A DNA stretch of 13,423 nt from assembly GCA_946631935.1 (NCBI GenBank), contig CAMPAP010000021.1, forward strand, positions 1 to 13,423. The letters are read 5' to 3'. The stretch is from an uncultured Lachnospiraceae bacterium. GTDB taxonomy: Bacteria; Bacillota; Clostridia; Lachnospirales; Lachnospiraceae. A model generated the notes under the pieces. It was not told the origin of the DNA. It was given only the letters and a program-made list of their open reading frames with translations, and searched no databases. The translations under genes were made by a program, and so were the position numbers. This document shows, piece after piece, positions 13,057 through 13,423 of the stretch. Position 1 is the stretch's first letter. Each line of letters starts with the position of its first letter.

Positions 13057-13423
13057 ATGAGGAAAAGGATACTTGATATATTAAGATCAATGACAAAGTC
13101 CGTTCCGGGACTCGCATTTATGATGATTTTGGCAATATCTCTGAATGTTTGCGGAAAGATCATTGCAATGCATTTTCAGCTTCCTCTCTGGCTGGATTCA
13201 TTTGGAACCGTTGCCATAGCATACGCTCTCGGTCCCATTCAGGGAGCTGCGTGCGGACTTGCCACAAATCTTATCTTTGGAATGTTTGTAGAAAAAACAT
13301 GGATCTACGGTATCGTTGGTGCTGCTGTTGGAATTATTTGCGGCGTCAGTGCACGCAATGGGTGTTTTAAAAATGCCTTTGAGACCATGATCTGCTGTAC
13401 CAATGCCAGCCTTGTGGCAACTC
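13057..13423 (+). CDS. Integral membrane protein with ECF-S-component-like N-terminus (3' end outside window)
   Basis: An open frame of 122 complete codons runs off the end of the window. After a basic N-terminus (MRKRILDILRSMTKSVPG) come hydrophobic segments: LAFMMILAISLNVCGKII, SFGTVAIAYALGPIQGAACG, an IYGIVGAAVGIICGVSA segment and a final NASLVAT. The pattern LPLWLDSFGTVAIAYALGPI followed by a Gly-rich segment and LATNLIFG resembles membrane domains of ECF transporter S components, and also the N-terminal sensor domains of some clostridial histidine kinases or SpoIIE-type phosphatases. Without the C-terminus I cannot choose between transporter and sensor. ATG 13057 is preferred because of the upstream GAGAGTGGTG; an in-frame ATG at 13039 (plus GTGs) is an alternative. 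It has its own strong promoter. Confidence 0.75.
   Translation, partial: MRKRILDILRSMTKSVPGLAFMMILAISLNVCGKIIAMHFQLPLWLDSFGTVAIAYALGPIQGAACGLATNLIFGMFVEKTWIYGIVGAAVGIICGVSARNGCFKNAFETMICCTNASLVAT

Noticed and set aside
1..13423. Mobile elements, CRISPR arrays, tRNA or rRNA genes, phage or defence genes
   Set aside because: No transposase, integrase, regularly spaced repeats, cloverleaf-like sequence or defence-type protein was seen; composition is uniform throughout.

Overview
The window looks like a chromosomal housekeeping region of a moderately low-GC Firmicute, most likely a member of the Lachnospiraceae (Butyrivibrio-like). This rests on gene content and order, AGGAGG-type ribosome binding sites, AGA/AGG arginine codons and sigma-A-type promoters, not on any database search. 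All genes are on the + strand. I see no rRNA or tRNA gene, mobile element, phage gene or CRISPR array.

Layout. (1) 1-1252: the 3' end of a ychF-like gene, carrying an in-frame amber codon, overlaps lgt (prolipoprotein diacylglyceryl transferase) by an ATGA junction. A strong intrinsic terminator follows at about 1322-1352. (2) 1398-7744: a promoter, a set of MraZ-box-like repeats and a leader hairpin with a T tract precede a tightly packed division operon: mraZ, rsmH, ftsL, a FtsI/PBP2-type transpeptidase, ftsW and ftsQ/divIB. (3) 7796-9943: ftsZ has its own promoter and a TTG start behind a perfect AGGAGG. It is followed by a small unknown protein and nrdR, and the block closes at a 13-bp terminator hairpin (9979-10020). 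(4) 10052-10510: one small unknown gene with its own terminator. (5) 10609-12911: nhaC (Na+/H+ antiporter) and trmO (tRNA m6t6A methyltransferase), 11 nt apart. (6) 12977 to the end: an almost ideal TTGACA/TATAAT promoter drives the 5' end of an integral membrane protein that runs off the window.

How the genes work together: FtsL, FtsQ/DivIB, FtsW and the PBP form the septal peptidoglycan synthase and its regulatory complex, and FtsZ supplies the ring that positions it. MraZ is the likely autorepressor of the cluster. RsmH modifies 16S rRNA. The precursor-synthesis genes usually interspersed in this cluster (mraY, murD, murG, murB/C) and ftsA are absent, so this is a stripped-down dcw cluster.

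Most worth a second look: the amber codon inside ychF, the mraZ leader (boxes plus attenuator-like hairpin), the reduced dcw cluster, and the small unknown genes at 9120 and 10052. I found no clear evidence of a wholly new system.
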